18,024 bases of DNA from Bacteroidales bacterium UBA6828 (GTDB taxonomy: Bacteria > Bacteroidota > Bacteroidia > Bacteroidales > Paludibacteraceae): contig DKEG01000025.1 of the NCBI GenBank assembly GCA_002452095.1, positions 56,089 through 74,112 on the forward strand, written 5' to 3'. The translations under genes and the position numbers were made by a program. A model generated the notes under the pieces. That model made no database searches. It saw only the letters and a list, made by a program, of their open reading frames with translations, and had not been told where the DNA came from. Of this stretch, positions 6,086 to 13,695 are shown piece by piece (position 1 is the stretch's first letter; each line of letters opens with the position of its first letter).

Positions 6086-6568
6086 ATGAAAGAGTGCGAA
6101 ATCAAAACGACCATGCGTGTGTGCGCATGGAACGAACTGACCAAAGACCAACAGGAACTAATCAATATAGCCAAGGAGCAGACCGGGCGGGCATATTGTC
6201 CGTATTCCCACTACCATGTGGGGGCGGCCTTGCTGCTTGAAAACGGAGCGGTTGTGCGTGGCTGCAACCAGGAGAATGCAGCATATCCGAGCGGACTTTG
6301 CGCCGAGCGTTCCGCCTTGTTTGCCGCAGGGGCGCAATACCCCGAACAGCCCGTGCTGCGCTTGGCGATAGCCTGCTACAACAACGGGCGTTTTACACCC
6401 AAGCCAGGTTCCCCCTGTGGTGCTTGCCGGCAAGTAATGATAGAGACCGAACACCGCTACGGCAAGCCGATGGAAGTGATTCTTTACGGAGAAGAAGAGA
6501 CCTATATATTCGCCTGTGCCGCCGACTTGCTGCCACTGATTTTTGTATCGGAATCATTGAACGGATAA
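6086..6568 (+). CDS. cdd: Cytidine deaminase
   Basis: Deaminates cytidine and deoxycytidine to uridine and deoxyuridine in pyrimidine salvage, in the cytoplasm. The 160-residue protein is of the short homotetrameric type with one zinc site. YCPYSHYHVGAAL (38-49) and GCNQENAAYPSG (59-70) are the substrate-binding block; LCAERSA (71-77) supplies zinc ligand Cys72 and catalytic Glu74; PCGACRQ (110-116) supplies Cys111 and Cys114. Three Cys ligands instead of His-Cys-Cys is normal for the short class. It is the first gene of a tight set: the next start is four bases after its stop. The first ATG is used; a second Met at residue 10 could also serve, as conserved sequence begins only around residue 20. 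Confidence 0.95.
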   Translation: MKECEIKTTMRVCAWNELTKDQQELINIAKEQTGRAYCPYSHYHVGAALLLENGAVVRGCNQENAAYPSGLCAERSALFAAGAQYPEQPVLRLAIACYNNGRFTPKPGSPCGACRQVMIETEHRYGKPMEVILYGEEETYIFACAADLLPLIFVSESLNG

Positions 6569-6572
6569 GAAT

Positions 6573-8045
6573 TTGAAACTCGTCAAGAAAATAGATGTTT
6601 ATCTGCTAAGGAACTTCCTTGGGCTGTTCTTTGCTACATTCTTTGTGTGTATCTTCGTGCTGCTGATGCAGTTCGTGTGGTTGCATGTCAAGGACTTGGT
6701 GGGCAAGGGGGTAGAGGTGTCTGTCTTGGCAGAGTTCTTTGTCTATGCTGTAGCGAGTGTGGTGCCGTTGGCGTTGCCGTTGGCGATCCTGTTGGCATCA
6801 CTTATCTCATTTGGCAATCTCGGCGAAAAGTTCGAACTCACCGCGATGAAAGCAGCAGGCATTTCGCTGTTCCGCATTATGCGTCCGCTGGCAATAGGTA
6901 TCGCTTTTATCTCGGTCGGAGCATTCTTTTTTTCGAACAATGTGCTGCCCAAATCGCAAATGAAACTATGGGCGTTGATTTTCTCGCTTCGGCAGAAATC
7001 ACCCGAATTGGAGATACCCGAGGGGGAGTTCTACGATGGTGTGAGCGGTTACAATATCTATGTGCGGCACAAAGACAAGAAGACGGGTATGCTGCGCGAT
7101 ATGATGATTTACGACTATTCCAATGGCTTTCAGAATGCCACGGTGATGGTCGCCGATTCGGGTAAACTGGCGTTCTCGGACGATAAGAAATACCTCATTC
7201 TGCGTCTCTACAGCGGGGAGTCGTTTGAGAACCTCAACCAGCAGCAACAGCGTGCCACGGGGTCGCAAAAGAATATCCCCTATCGTCGTGAGACCTTTAA
7301 GGAAAAGCAGTTGCTTATCGATTTTGACACCGAGTTCAACCGCTACGACGAGTCAGTGTTGGAAGACCAGCACGTATCGAAGAATGTGGCGCAGTTGGTA
7401 CGTTCGATAGACTCTGTGCAAGTACTGGCTGAGCAAAAGGGTAGGGAGCAGAGCCGGAACTTGGTGGAGAACCGCTATTTCGGGCGTGAGCAGAAATCGG
7501 GACGTATATTGATTCCCGTAGAGAGTAGCGAACAGACGGAATATAATATCGATTCGCTGTTTGCCCGCCTGTCGGAGGTTCAGCAGCGCAATGCAATGGA
7601 TGTGGCGGTGGACAAAGCCACTATGCAGCGCGACCAAGTTGAGTATAATTCGCTCTTGCTGGACGACTCGCAGCGATATATCCGAAAGCATGAGATTGAA
7701 CTCTACCGCAAGTTTACACTGGCATTCGCATGCCTGATATTCTTTTTTATCGGAGCCCCATTGGGTGCCATTATCCGCAAAGGCGGTTTGGGCGCACCGG
7801 TGGTAATCTCAGTGGTGATGTTTATCATCTATTATATTATAGATAATACAGGATACAAGATGGCACGCGAGGCACTCTGGCCGTGCTGGGCGGGAATGTG
7901 GCTCAGTTCGTTTGTTCTGCTGCCGATAGGTATTTTCCTTACCTACAAAGCCGCCACCGATGCCGCCTTGCTCAATCCCGAAGCATGGCTCAAAGTCTGG
8001 GATAAACTGAAACAAAAAATACAAAAACTAACGCACCGCCCCTAA
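6573..8045 (+). CDS. lptG: LptF/LptG-family permease (YjgP/YjgQ)
   Basis: Inner-membrane half of the ABC exporter that extracts lipopolysaccharide and passes it to the periplasmic bridge. The 490-residue protein has three N-terminal membrane segments (about 13-36, 52-80, 103-122), a large periplasmic beta-jellyroll region with a polar Gln/Glu-rich stretch (about 215-375), and three C-terminal segments (about 381-402, 408-428, 436-460). ELTAMKAAGISLFRIMRP (88-105) is the cytoplasmic coupling region of the family. It is longer than the roughly 360 residues of E. coli LptG; Bacteroidota members commonly carry such an enlarged loop. The start is TTG at 6573: MKLVKKIDVYLLRNFLG is the usual N-terminus, and the next in-frame ATG lies inside the first membrane segment. 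It is four bases after cdd and one base before the first ribBA candidate start. LptF versus LptG cannot be settled. Confidence 0.9.
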   Translation: MKLVKKIDVYLLRNFLGLFFATFFVCIFVLLMQFVWLHVKDLVGKGVEVSVLAEFFVYAVASVVPLALPLAILLASLISFGNLGEKFELTAMKAAGISLFRIMRPLAIGIAFISVGAFFFSNNVLPKSQMKLWALIFSLRQKSPELEIPEGEFYDGVSGYNIYVRHKDKKTGMLRDMMIYDYSNGFQNATVMVADSGKLAFSDDKKYLILRLYSGESFENLNQQQQRATGSQKNIPYRRETFKEKQLLIDFDTEFNRYDESVLEDQHVSKNVAQLVRSIDSVQVLAEQKGREQSRNLVENRYFGREQKSGRILIPVESSEQTEYNIDSLFARLSEVQQRNAMDVAVDKATMQRDQVEYNSLLLDDSQRYIRKHEIELYRKFTLAFACLIFFFIGAPLGAIIRKGGLGAPVVISVVMFIIYYIIDNTGYKMAREALWPCWAGMWLSSFVLLPIGIFLTYKAATDAALLNPEAWLKVWDKLKQKIQKLTHRP

Positions 8046-8046
8046 C

Positions 8047-9315
8047 GTGAGCGCAAGCGAACCAAAATATATGAACACAATAGCAGAAGCATTAGACGAT
8101 TTTCGTCAAGGAAAGTTCGTTATCGTAGTGGATGACGAAGACCGTGAGAATGAAGGCGATTTCATTATCGCTGCCGAGAAGATAACCCCTGAGAAGGTAA
8201 ATTTTATGCTCAAGCACGGGCGTGGAGTACTCTGCGCACCTATTACGGAGCAACGCTGTGCCGAACTCGACTTGATGCATCAGGTGGCAAACAATACTTC
8301 TATGCTCGGTACGCCGTTTACCATTACGGTAGATAAGTTGGAAGGGTGCACTACGGGTGTATCGGCGGCAGACCGTGCAGCTACCATCCGTGCTTTGGCA
8401 GACCCTGCGTCCAAACCCGAGACATTTGGTCGTCCGGGGCATATCAACCCGCTTTATGCACGTTCCGGTGGGGTGCTGCAACGTGCAGGACATACCGAGG
8501 CAGCGATCGACTTGGCACGCCTTGCAGGTCTCCAACCGGCAGCGGCACTCATCGAGATAATGAACGCTGACGGCACTATGGCACGTATGCCGCAACTGCA
8601 AGAGGTGGCACGCGAAAATGACCTGAAGATTATCTCTATTAAGGATCTGATAGCCTACCGCCTGCAACACGAGCAGTCTACCGAGCAGAACACTCTCAAC
8701 GCTCAACTCTCAACATTTAACTATATTGTAGAGCGCGGTGAGACGGTTTTTCTGCCTACTGAGTATGGTGAGTTCCGCTTGACCCCGTTCCGCGATCTGA
8801 GCAACGGCTTGGAACATGTGGCATTGGTGAAAGGCGAATGGCAGGAGGACGAGCCTGTACTCTGCCGCGTACATTCCAGTTGCCTGACGGGCGATGTGTT
8901 CGGTTCGCTGCGTTGCGAGTGCGGCGAGCAACTGCATCGTGCTATGCAGATGATAGAGCAGGAGGGGCGCGGTATCGTTGTCTATATGAACCAGGAGGGA
9001 CGCGGCATCGGACTGATGAATAAGATACGTGCCTACAAACTGCAAGAGCAGGGCGATGATACGGTGGAGGCAAATGTGCATCTCGGCTTCCAACCCGATG
9101 AGCGTGACTATGGTGTAGGGGCGCAGATTCTTCGTGAAATGGGTGCCAAACGCTTGCGCCTGCTGACCAACAATCCTGTGAAACGTGTCGGATTGGAGAG
9201 TTACGGCATTGAGATTGTGGAGAATATCCCCATCGAGATTGCACCTAACAAGTACAACGAGCGATATATGCGCACCAAGAAAGAAAAGATGCACCATAAC
9301 TTGCATCTTGTCTGA
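8047..9315 (+). CDS. ribBA: Bifunctional DHBP synthase / GTP cyclohydrolase II
   Basis: Makes both precursors of riboflavin: the RibB part forms 3,4-dihydroxy-2-butanone 4-phosphate from ribulose 5-phosphate, and the RibA part opens GTP. RibB motifs: DDEDRENEGD (29-38), GCTTGVSAADRA (100-111), RPGHINPLYARSGGVLQRAGHTEA (129-152). RibA motifs: VHSSCLTGDVFGSLRCECGEQL (275-296), with zinc ligands Cys279, Cys290 and Cys292, then NQEGRGIGLMNKI (315-327) and TNNPVKR (374-380). Both sites look complete. The start is either GTG at 8047, one base after the lptG stop, or ATG at 8071; RibBA proteins usually have a few residues before NTIxEA, so either works. The linker around residues 208-225 is extended by a stretch encoded by heptamer repeats. 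It is the last gene of the cdd set. No FMN riboswitch is present. Confidence 0.95.
   Translation: MSASEPKYMNTIAEALDDFRQGKFVIVVDDEDRENEGDFIIAAEKITPEKVNFMLKHGRGVLCAPITEQRCAELDLMHQVANNTSMLGTPFTITVDKLEGCTTGVSAADRAATIRALADPASKPETFGRPGHINPLYARSGGVLQRAGHTEAAIDLARLAGLQPAAALIEIMNADGTMARMPQLQEVARENDLKIISIKDLIAYRLQHEQSTEQNTLNAQLSTFNYIVERGETVFLPTEYGEFRLTPFRDLSNGLEHVALVKGEWQEDEPVLCRVHSSCLTGDVFGSLRCECGEQLHRAMQMIEQEGRGIVVYMNQEGRGIGLMNKIRAYKLQEQGDDTVEANVHLGFQPDERDYGVGAQILREMGAKRLRLLTNNPVKRVGLESYGIEIVENIPIEIAPNKYNERYMRTKKEKMHHNLHLV
8695..8715 (+). repeat. CTCAACN heptamer repeat inside ribBA
   Basis: CTCAAC occurs at 8695, 8702 and 8709, a 7-bp period over 21 bases (seven codons), in the linker between the two ribBA domains. 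It encodes LNAQLST. The length is a multiple of three, so the frame is kept. Confidence 0.6.
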
Positions 9316-9326
9316 CAAAATAGGGT

Positions 9327-9343
9327 TTGGCACGATAATTGAC
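9327..9343 (+). promoter_or_regulatory. Sigma-54-like -24/-12 site
   Basis: TTGGCACGATAATTGAC matches the sigma-54 consensus TTGGCACG-N4-TTGC at all but one position (GA for GC at -12), with GG and G spaced by 10 bases. The ATG of the STR-repeat protein is 80 bases downstream. No TTG-N20-TAnnTTTG promoter is found in 9316-9422. Confidence 0.55.
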
Positions 9344-9422
9344 AAAGAAAAAGTAAAGAAATCCGGATACCCCTAGTTTTCCTAGATTTTCTATATCTAA
9401 CAATCAAAAACACCTTACTAAT

Positions 9423-10763
9423 ATGAAACGCTTGGTATCTTTTTTGTTCGCTTTTCTGCTGATGGCAGGAATGACGATGAGAGCCGATGAGACGATTACG
9501 GTATCGGCGAACAGTTCGGACATCTCTGACGGACTGGATTTGAAGGTCGTGGCAAAACTCTTTGCACAGGCAAAGAACCTTGAGGAGTTCGAGAACTTGC
9601 TCAATAACCCGGATTCGGCGTTTTGCAACCTTGACCTCAATGGTGACGGCGAAATTGATTATATCCGTGTGGTGGAAACCGGAGAAGGCAACAAACGACT
9701 AATTGTGCTGCAAGCCATCTTGGCAAAGGACATCTATCAGGATATAGCCTCTATCTATGTCGAAAAAGACGAAAAGGAAAAAGTTACGGTACAAGTTGTG
9801 GGCGATGAGTACATTTATGGTACCAACTATGTGATTGAACCCGTATATGTCTATCGTCCTGTTATCTATGATTGGCTTTGGAGTCCCGCTTGGTACGCTT
9901 GGGCATCGCCTTGGTATTGGGATTATTATCCCACTTGGTGGTATGCACACACCGTTTGGTCGTATGACTATTATTGGCATCATTGCTATGCGTTCCATCA
10001 TCATCACGGCTGTTGCAGTTTCCACTATGCACCCGAACCCCGTCCCGCAATGCGTGATATGCGTGCATCGGTCAGCCGTCGCGACTATGCAACAGCACAT
10101 CCCAACCGTGCTTTCAACCAACGTAATTCCGGCGTAACCAACGCCCGTGATATGCGTTCTACCCGCACCTCGGTATCAGGTGTCAGCACACGCCAGGCGG
10201 CTGTGGCAAATGGTGGCAGTACACGTCAGTCTGTTTCGGGCACAAGCACCCGCCGGTCGGTTGCAAGTACATCGAGCCGCACGTATGGCAGCAGCAATAC
10301 GGCAGCCGCACGCTCCACACGTGTTTCTGCAACGGAGGGCGTAAGCACTCGTCAGGCTGTAGCCGGTACGGCTACAAGCACTCGCGGCAGTGTAAATAGT
10401 ACCTCAACACGTGCAAACGTAAATAGTACGGCTACATCTACCCGTACTTCGTCAACGGCAAGCAGTAGGCGTTCTTCCTACAATGCAGGAACAACCACTC
10501 GTACCTCGTCTGCAACAGCGAATAGTACCCGCTCTTCCTATAATAGTGGCAGCAGTACCCGTTCGTCGTATAATGCACCTGCTCGCAGCACATCTGATTA
10601 TGGCACTTCTACTCGTAGCAGTTATAATGGCGGTTCGTCAACCCGCAGCAGTTACGGCGGATATAGCGGCGGCGGAAGCACTCGCAGTGGTGGTTATGGC
10701 GGAGGATACAGCGGTGGCGGAAGTACACGCTCCTCTGGTGGTGGAGGTTCTACCCGCAGATAA
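9423..10763 (+). CDS. Secreted protein with EF-hand-like loop, aromatic/His block and STR repeats
   Basis: Function unknown. The 446-residue protein begins with a signal peptide (about 1-20, MKRLVSFLFAFLLMAGMTMRA). Residues 38-125 form a small domain with LDLNGDGEIDYIRVVE, whose D71-x-N73-x-D75-x-E77-x-D79 spacing resembles an EF-hand or dockerin calcium loop, followed by an LIVLQAILAKDIYQDIASI segment. I recall similar exported Bacteroidota proteins but know no assigned role. Residues 140-202 are extremely rich in Trp, Tyr and His, with HHCYAFHHHHGCC at 187-198. From about 245 to the end the protein is low complexity, with 16 STR tripeptides, Ser/Thr/Asn/Gly filler and a Gly-rich tail ending STRR. 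No membrane anchor or sorting domain is seen at the C-terminus. It is a single gene between a sigma-54-like site and a terminator. Confidence 0.85.
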   Translation: MKRLVSFLFAFLLMAGMTMRADETITVSANSSDISDGLDLKVVAKLFAQAKNLEEFENLLNNPDSAFCNLDLNGDGEIDYIRVVETGEGNKRLIVLQAILAKDIYQDIASIYVEKDEKEKVTVQVVGDEYIYGTNYVIEPVYVYRPVIYDWLWSPAWYAWASPWYWDYYPTWWYAHTVWSYDYYWHHCYAFHHHHGCCSFHYAPEPRPAMRDMRASVSRRDYATAHPNRAFNQRNSGVTNARDMRSTRTSVSGVSTRQAAVANGGSTRQSVSGTSTRRSVASTSSRTYGSSNTAAARSTRVSATEGVSTRQAVAGTATSTRGSVNSTSTRANVNSTATSTRTSSTASSRRSSYNAGTTTRTSSATANSTRSSYNSGSSTRSSYNAPARSTSDYGTSTRSSYNGGSSTRSSYGGYSGGGSTRSGGYGGGYSGGGSTRSSGGGGSTRR

Positions 10764-10780
10764 ATCATACTTTAAGAATG

Positions 10781-10811
10781 AAGAGGTTGCCCCAAAGCAA
10801 CCTCTTTTTTT
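10781..10811 (+). terminator. Terminator of the STR-repeat gene
   Basis: Perfect 10-bp stem AAGAGGTTGC (10781-10790) and GCAACCTCTT (10797-10806), 6-base loop CCCAAA, T run 10805-10811. It begins 17 bases after the stop codon. Confidence 0.92.
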
Positions 10812-10986
10812 ATTCTTTGCAAAAAGACTTTTCATAGTTGAGTTTCTCACGTATGCGCGCGCGTGCGGCTATGTATGGATGACCGCTTGGTTTGGGTGTT
10901 AAGGCTGTTTTTTGCGCTTTTAGCGGTTGTATTTATTCTACCGATATATGTTCGATAGACTAATGCAAAGCAAAAATGCCCGATTA
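10812..10986. other. Intergenic region before the gyrA promoter
   Basis: No gene is supported. It contains an alternating purine-pyrimidine stretch, GTATGCGCGCGCGTGCG, around 10851-10867, which is the kind of sequence that can take Z-form under negative supercoiling. Otherwise nothing recognisable is present. A 139-codon frame at 10483-10902 is a shadow of the repeat-rich gene that runs on past its terminator. Confidence 0.5.
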
Positions 10987-10987
10987 T

Positions 10988-11018
10988 TTGCGTATTTCGC
11001 GATTTTGTTGTACCTTTG
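10988..11018 (+). promoter_or_regulatory. gyrA promoter
   Basis: TTG (10988-10990), 20-base spacer, TACCTTTG (11011-11018). The expected leader of about 75 bases carries the 13-bp tandem repeat at 11030-11055. Confidence 0.8.
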
Positions 11019-11029
11019 CAAAATGAAAT

Positions 11030-11055
11030 GGTGTGTATCATAGGTGTGTATCATA
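11030..11055 (+). repeat. Perfect 13-bp tandem duplication in the gyrA leader
   Basis: GGTGTGTATCATA occurs twice without a gap (11030-11042 and 11043-11055), between the promoter and the gyrA start. It contains no start codon or ribosome-binding motif. Confidence 0.85.
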
Positions 11056-11098
11056 TTTACACAAATTGCACATTTGCTAATTTACAAACTACAAGATA

Positions 11099-13693
11099 AT
11101 GATTGATAACGACAGAATTATTCCTGTAAAGATTGATGAGGAAATGAAATCCTCATACATCGACTACTCGATGAGTGTCATCGTGAGCCGTGCGCTGCCT
11201 GATGTGCGCGATGGTTTCAAACCAGTGCATCGTCGTGTACTCTTTGGTATGAACGAGTTGGGAAACACGAGCGACAAACCGACCAAGAAATCCGCACGTA
11301 TCGTCGGTGAGGTGATGGGTAAGTTCCACCCCCATGGTGATAGCAGTATATATGGTACACTGGTACGCTTGGCGCAGCCGTGGAATATGCGCTATACGTT
11401 GGTGGATGGGCAAGGTAACTTCGGTTCGGAGGATGGCGATAGTCCTGCTGCTATGCGTTATACCGAGGCGCGTTTGAGTAAATTGGCGGAGGAAATGCTC
11501 CGTGATATAGAGAAAGATACGGTGGATATGCAGAACAATTTCGATGATACGCTTAAAGAACCCGTTGTGCTGCCCTGCCGTTTTCCGAACTTACTTGTTA
11601 ATGGTGCAAGTGGAATCGCTGTGGGTATGGCTACCAATATGCCAACTCACAATCTCGGTGAGGTAATTGATGGTTGCGTGGCATATATCTGCAATATCGA
11701 AGACCGTTTGCAGAACCCCGAGACAGAAGAGATTACGGTAGCCGACCTGATGGAATATATCAAGGCTCCGGATTTTCCAACGGGTGGTACCATCTACGGC
11801 TATCAGGGCGTAAAAGATGCCTTTGAGACCGGTCGCGGGCGTATTATCATTCGTTCCAATGCGGATATTGAGACCGAGGACAACGGGCGTGAGAAGATTA
11901 TCATCACCGAACTGCCATATGGGGTTGTAAAATCCGACTTAGTGAAAAACATCGCCGACTTGGTAAGCGACAAGAAGATAGAAGGTATTTCTGAGATTAG
12001 CGACCTGTCGCAGCGCGATATTCGTATCGTGATTGATATTAAACGCGATGCCAATGCACAGGTAGTGCTCAACAAACTCTATAAATTCACTGCGCTCCAA
12101 TCGAGTTTTGCCGTAAACAACATTGCTCTGGTCAAAGGGCGTCCTATGCTCTTGAACCTCAAGCAGTTGGTGGGTAATTTTATTGAACACCGTATGGAGG
12201 TGGTTACGCGCCGTACCCGCTTTGAACTGAAAAAAGCCGAGGAACGTGCGCATATCTTGGAGGGTTTGATTATTGCGGTGGACAATATCGACGAGGTAGT
12301 GCGTATCATTCGCGCCAGCCGCACCCCCGCAGAGGCGCAGACCAATCTCGAACAGCGTTTCAACCTTGATAGCCTGCAGTCGAAAGCCATTGTGGATATG
12401 CGTCTCAGTGCGCTTACGGGCTTGAAGATCGACGAATTGAAAGCCGAATATGCCGAGTTGGAAAAACTCATTCAGCATCTCAACGACTTGCTCAACAGCG
12501 AGGCTATGCGTTACGATCTCATCAAGGATGAACTCAACGAAATCAAAGATAAGTATGCCGACGAGCGTCGTACCAAGATCGTGAAGATGGCTACCGAGTT
12601 CAACCCTGAGGATATGTATGCTGATGATGATATGGTGATTACCATTTCGCATCTCGGCTATATCAAACGCACTCCGTTGGCTGACTTCCGCTCGCAGGCT
12701 CGCGGTGGTATCGGCTCAAAGGCTTCCTCGTCGCGTGATGAGGACTTTATTGAGTACGTACACCAGGCTTCTATGCACTCTACAATGATGTTCTTTACCG
12801 AGATGGGGCGTCTCTACTGGCTCAAGGTCTATGAGATACCCGAGGGGAACAAACAGGCGAAAGGTCGGGCTATCCAAAATATGATTAACCTCCAGAAAGG
12901 CGACAAAGTACGTGCCTTTATCAACGTCAAAGGTCTTAATGATCAAGAGTATGTGGAAAAACACTATCTCATTTTCGCAACCAAGAACGGTTTGATGAAG
13001 AAAACTACCCTTGAGGCTTATAGCCACCCGCGTGCAAATGGTATCATTGCTCTCGGTCTGCGTGACGGTGACCAACTCATCGGCGTAACGCTTACCGATG
13101 GAGAGAGCGAGATGCTCATCGCTTCGCACAATGGTAAGGTGGTTCGTTTCCCTGAAAATACCGTTCGTCCTATGGGGCGCAGTGCTAGCGGTGTACGTGC
13201 AATCAAATTGGATGAGGATGGTGTAGACAGTGCCGTTGGCATGATTTGTGTAGAGAAAGGCAGTAACAAGACCGTGCTGGTTATCTCTGAGAAGGGATTC
13301 GGCAAGCGTACCGCCCTCGATGACGAAAACGGCGAACCGATCTATCGTGTTACCAACCGTGGAGGTAGGGGCGTGAAGACAATGAACCTTACTGACAAGA
13401 CAGGTCTGCTTATCGGTATTGATGCCGTTACTGACGATGATGACTTGATGCTTATCACCAAATCGGGGACCGCTATCCGTATGGCTATTGAAACCATCCG
13501 TATAATGGGACGTGCTACGCAGGGCGTCAAACTCATCGAGTTGCAAAAGCGCAATGATACACTGATGTCGGGTTGCATCGTCCCAAAAGAGGAAGAAGAG
13601 CAGACCAAGAATGCAGAGGGGGTAGAGACTACAGAAAATGTAGAAACCGCCGATGCACAAACAACAGAAACAAACAACGAAAACGCAGAATAA
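11099..13693 (+). CDS. gyrA: DNA gyrase subunit A
   Basis: Breakage-reunion subunit of gyrase, which adds negative supercoils together with GyrB. The 864-residue protein opens with the standard MKSSYIDYSMSVIVSRALPDVRDG block. HPHGDSSIYG (77-86) is the quinolone-contact helix, and AAMRYTEARL carries the catalytic Tyr121. The tower and coiled-coil region runs to about 500, followed by the pinwheel C-terminal domain from about residue 505. QARGGIG near residue 533 is the GyrA-box form, which together with length and start favours GyrA over ParC. The position equal to E. coli Ser83 is Ser82, intact; that equal to Asp87 is Gly86. The tail (about 830-864) is acidic and low complexity (E/T/N rich). 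Transcription starts from 10988-11018 and probably continues into the TPR gene two bases downstream. No other topoisomerase gene is in the window. Confidence 0.96.
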   Translation: MIDNDRIIPVKIDEEMKSSYIDYSMSVIVSRALPDVRDGFKPVHRRVLFGMNELGNTSDKPTKKSARIVGEVMGKFHPHGDSSIYGTLVRLAQPWNMRYTLVDGQGNFGSEDGDSPAAMRYTEARLSKLAEEMLRDIEKDTVDMQNNFDDTLKEPVVLPCRFPNLLVNGASGIAVGMATNMPTHNLGEVIDGCVAYICNIEDRLQNPETEEITVADLMEYIKAPDFPTGGTIYGYQGVKDAFETGRGRIIIRSNADIETEDNGREKIIITELPYGVVKSDLVKNIADLVSDKKIEGISEISDLSQRDIRIVIDIKRDANAQVVLNKLYKFTALQSSFAVNNIALVKGRPMLLNLKQLVGNFIEHRMEVVTRRTRFELKKAEERAHILEGLIIAVDNIDEVVRIIRASRTPAEAQTNLEQRFNLDSLQSKAIVDMRLSALTGLKIDELKAEYAELEKLIQHLNDLLNSEAMRYDLIKDELNEIKDKYADERRTKIVKMATEFNPEDMYADDDMVITISHLGYIKRTPLADFRSQARGGIGSKASSSRDEDFIEYVHQASMHSTMMFFTEMGRLYWLKVYEIPEGNKQAKGRAIQNMINLQKGDKVRAFINVKGLNDQEYVEKHYLIFATKNGLMKKTTLEAYSHPRANGIIALGLRDGDQLIGVTLTDGESEMLIASHNGKVVRFPENTVRPMGRSASGVRAIKLDEDGVDSAVGMICVEKGSNKTVLVISEKGFGKRTALDDENGEPIYRVTNRGGRGVKTMNLTDKTGLLIGIDAVTDDDDLMLITKSGTAIRMAIETIRIMGRATQGVKLIELQKRNDTLMSGCIVPKEEEEQTKNAEGVETTENVETADAQTTETNNENAE

Positions 13694-13695
13694 CA

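Noticed and set aside
10483..10902. 139-codon open frame in another phase of the STR-repeat gene
   Set aside because: Low-complexity codons keep several frames open; it crosses the terminator at 10781-10811 and has no family features.
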